Positions 12,675 through 14,589 of a DNA stretch of 14,589 bases are shown piece after piece (position 1 is the stretch's first letter; the number at the start of each line of letters is the position of its first letter). Both the position numbers and the translations under genes were made by a program. The notes beneath the pieces were generated by a model. That model made no database searches. It worked only from the letters and a program-made list of their open reading frames with translations, and was not told the DNA's origin. The stretch is from an uncultured Mediterranea sp. (GTDB lineage: Bacteria; Bacteroidota; Bacteroidia; Bacteroidales; Bacteroidaceae). The DNA is taken from assembly GCA_946007445.1 (NCBI GenBank), contig CAMGAL010000017.1:1-14589 (forward strand). Direction: 5' to 3'.

Positions 12675-14391
12675 GGTGGAGGTGCGCTACTCCAACTGGA
12701 TGGCGCAGCTCATTGCCGTTCTCTGCCCCTGGTCGCTTTACTGGGTGGCCGGTCGTGCTTCGGCCAAGACGGTGCAGGTGCTCTCCGAACGGGTGCAGGA
12801 TATTGCCTACGACTGCCCGGGGGCTCCCTTCGCCTGGGTGTCGGACACCTACAGCGACCTGCATAAGAACGTCATCCCCTCGCTCGTCGATGGACTCATG
12901 CTGCTGGGGTGGCAGCCCGATGTGCACTACGTCATCAACAAGGAGCCGCCCCGTGAATGGCGGGACCGTATGTACAACGTTTGTACGGACTGGAAGAACA
13001 CGATGGTCTTCTTCACCGGATTCAACTTCACCTTCATCTCGCTCGACCGGCCGGCCATCGGTGCGGGCCGCTCCTATGTAGGGGTGTTCGGTGACGAGGT
13101 CAAGTACTTCCCGGAGGAGAAGTTCACCAACCTGCTCAAGGCGGTGCGCGGATTCCGGGTCAAGTATGGAAACTCGGTCTGGTACCGCTCGCGCACACTG
13201 ACTACCGACATGCCCAATCCCAACCACCTGGGCGAATACGACTGGATACTCAAGCTGTTCAAACAGAACGACAAGCAGCGCATCCTCCTGGCCCTGCGGG
13301 CCGGGTTTGTCTATAACGACACCAAACGAGAGTATGTGGCGGCCAAGCAGCACTACGACGAGCTGCTTGGTCAGTACCGCCTGGACCACTCCCTGCAGGA
13401 GGAGCTGTCCAAGGCCGAGCGCTCGATGCGCTCCTGCCGCAACACGATGGAGCGATGGCGCATCCGATGGGAGCAGACGCGCCGCGGACTCTCCTTTGCC
13501 TTCATTTCCTCGAGCTTCGTCAATGTGGATATCCTCGGGGTCGATTGGTTCTCCGACGAGTTCGCCGAAGGGCTGGAGGGCGTTTCGTGCAACATCCTCT
13601 CCATCATCCCCAAACTGGAGGCAGACCGCATGTTCTACACCAACCTCACGCTGAAGAACTTCTACGCCGACGGCTACCTGAACGAGGTCATCGAGCAGCA
13701 CCCCTTCGGGTGGGAGCAGGATTGCACCGCGCTCCGCTATCTCGATGCCTCCATTCCCCTGGAGGCCGGCATGGACTCGGGCAATATGCTCTCCATGGTA
13801 TTCGCCCAGCGCAAGGGGCACCTCATGCGCGTGCTCAAGGAGCTGTACACGCTGCCACCATCGGGCGTGCGCGAACTGGCCGACCAGTTCCTCCGCTACT
13901 TCGCCCCGCACAGGCGCAAGGTGTTGCGCCTCTACTACGACCGCAGCATGAACAACTACAAGCGCGTCCACGCCGACATGGCCACGCAGATCAAGAAGGC
14001 CATCGAGGTGGATGCCGACGGCAAACGCACCGGATGGACGGTGCAGCTCATGTCGCTCGGACAGGGCAACATCGGCAGCAACCTCGAGTACCGCTTCTTC
14101 ATGGAGCTGCTGGCCGGACACCTGGAGCGTACCCTGTTTTCGCTGCTCATCGACCAGCACAACTGCCCCAACCTCAAGAATGAGATGGAGGTGACAGAGA
14201 CCGTCCAGAAGAGTCTGGGCGCATCGGGTGGTAGCATCACGGTCAAGAAGAAGACGGGCGACAAGCTGCCCACCGCCCGCCTGCCCAAGGAGTCCACCAA
14301 CCTCACCGATGCCCTCAAGTATCTCGTGCTGCGACGCGAGGTGGTCCGCACGTGGGAAACAGGTCGGGCATCCTCCTCCTCCCTGGTGTGA
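12640..14391 (+). CDS. Terminase large subunit (packaging ATPase/nuclease)
   Basis: A 583-residue protein. ATPase motifs: Walker A GRASAKT (residues 38-44, Lys43), a variant seen in phage terminases, and Walker B VGVFGDE (147-153, Asp152/Glu153). Nuclease (RNase H-like) motifs: Asp369 in RYLDASIPLEAGMDSG, Asp434 in LYYDRSMNNY, and Asp557 in NLTDALKYL. The usual terminase length and domain order support the call. The enzyme pumps DNA into the prohead and cuts it. ATG 12640 lies inside the preceding gene, and the N-terminal TRKTKLKTSDEVEVRYSNW leads directly into the ATPase domain. Unusually, it comes last, after capsid and protease, with no portal gene before it or in the 198 bases after it. 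Confidence 0.9.
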   Translation: MTRKTKLKTSDEVEVRYSNWMAQLIAVLCPWSLYWVAGRASAKTVQVLSERVQDIAYDCPGAPFAWVSDTYSDLHKNVIPSLVDGLMLLGWQPDVHYVINKEPPREWRDRMYNVCTDWKNTMVFFTGFNFTFISLDRPAIGAGRSYVGVFGDEVKYFPEEKFTNLLKAVRGFRVKYGNSVWYRSRTLTTDMPNPNHLGEYDWILKLFKQNDKQRILLALRAGFVYNDTKREYVAAKQHYDELLGQYRLDHSLQEELSKAERSMRSCRNTMERWRIRWEQTRRGLSFAFISSSFVNVDILGVDWFSDEFAEGLEGVSCNILSIIPKLEADRMFYTNLTLKNFYADGYLNEVIEQHPFGWEQDCTALRYLDASIPLEAGMDSGNMLSMVFAQRKGHLMRVLKELYTLPPSGVRELADQFLRYFAPHRRKVLRLYYDRSMNNYKRVHADMATQIKKAIEVDADGKRTGWTVQLMSLGQGNIGSNLEYRFFMELLAGHLERTLFSLLIDQHNCPNLKNEMEVTETVQKSLGASGGSITVKKKTGDKLPTARLPKESTNLTDALKYLVLRREVVRTWETGRASSSSLV

Positions 14392-14589
14392 TTGTCACAT
14401 CTATGTAAAGAAATAGTCATATTTCCGAAATCTTAAAAAGTAAGCAATCGCAACAGATAGGCGGCGCGGCTCGGGCATCATCGGGAGAAAAACCTCGATA
14501 AAACGAGGATGGAAGAGGTAAAATGTCACAAAATGACCCCCAACACGGCGCACACAACCAATAAAAAGCAAAAAAACAAAACAACAACA
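14392..14589. other. Gene-free right end with opposing terminator
   Basis: No convincing reading frame lies in these 198 bases. GTCACA occurs at 14394-14399 and again at 14525-14530. TTGCGATTGC on the minus strand (14453-14444) repeats ten bases of the spacer in the promoter at 9978-10008; such a match is not significant by itself. The last 50 bases are rich in A and C. A minus-strand terminator is listed separately. Confidence 0.6.
14488..14508 (-). terminator. Short minus-strand terminator
   Basis: Read on the minus strand, CCTCG (14508-14504), the loop TTTTAT and CGAGG (14497-14493) form a 5-bp stem followed by TTTTT (14492-14488). It would stop a leftward transcript from beyond the window, implying that the next gene is convergent with the terminase operon. 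The stem is short. Confidence 0.45.

Noticed and set aside
12658..14160. 500-residue open frame antisense to the terminase
   Set aside because: It mirrors the terminase gene, whose ATPase and nuclease motifs are clear. The product is rich in Val, Leu, His, Glu and Gly without domain logic, as expected from GC-rich codon bias on the opposite strand.

Overview
The window looks like the left end and early-to-head part of a temperate phage, or phage-derived island, in the chromosome of a member of the Bacteroidales (Bacteroidota). Three things point to the host group: the chromosomal flank is a QueA-type enzyme with a typical Bacteroidetes N-terminus; three promoters fit the Bacteroides consensus TTTG-N19/20-TAnnTTTG well; and starts have weak or no Shine-Dalgarno sequences. 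The GC-rich coding bias also produces long antisense shadow frames, which are not annotated.

Layout. Positions 1-326 (minus) hold the 5' part of queA. Just upstream lie a minus-strand terminator (349-383) and a 19-base piece (388-406) resembling the 3' end of a tRNA gene, the probable chromosome/element junction. From there the element runs to the right edge. A Cro/CI-like repressor gene (485-838, minus) diverges from a rightward early operon (1033-5364): a small HTH protein, a LuxR-type HTH protein with a cysteine cluster, an unknown protein, a 955-residue toprim plus SF3-helicase primase, and a small unknown protein. The operon ends at a clear terminator (5387-5426). Positions 5427-5905 hold no gene but contain a dense array of GTGAC/GTCAC repeats (5485-5728), a candidate replication origin, followed by an operator-bearing promoter.

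Two unknown genes follow (5906-6409 and 6483-6887). Then comes a head operon (6942-9910) with its own promoter: an S49 maturation protease, a major capsid protein with an N-terminal scaffold-like coiled coil, and an unknown protein, closed by a GC-rich hairpin. A second promoter (9978-10008) starts a tightly overlapping packaging-type operon (10034-14391): a protein resembling a GT-A glycosyltransferase, an unknown helical protein, a PLD-superfamily HKD protein, a small HTH protein, another unknown, and the large terminase. Positions 14392-14589 carry no gene but contain a minus-strand terminator.

How it works together (inference). The repressor probably acts on TTGYGA-N3-TCRCAA palindromes clustered in the divergent 848-1032 region and again at 5829-5865. 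It would thereby control both the early operon and the genes after the repeat array. The early operon supplies replication; the two later operons build and fill capsids. No integrase, portal, tail or lysis gene is visible, so a complete prophage cannot be told apart from a capsid-forming satellite using this window alone.
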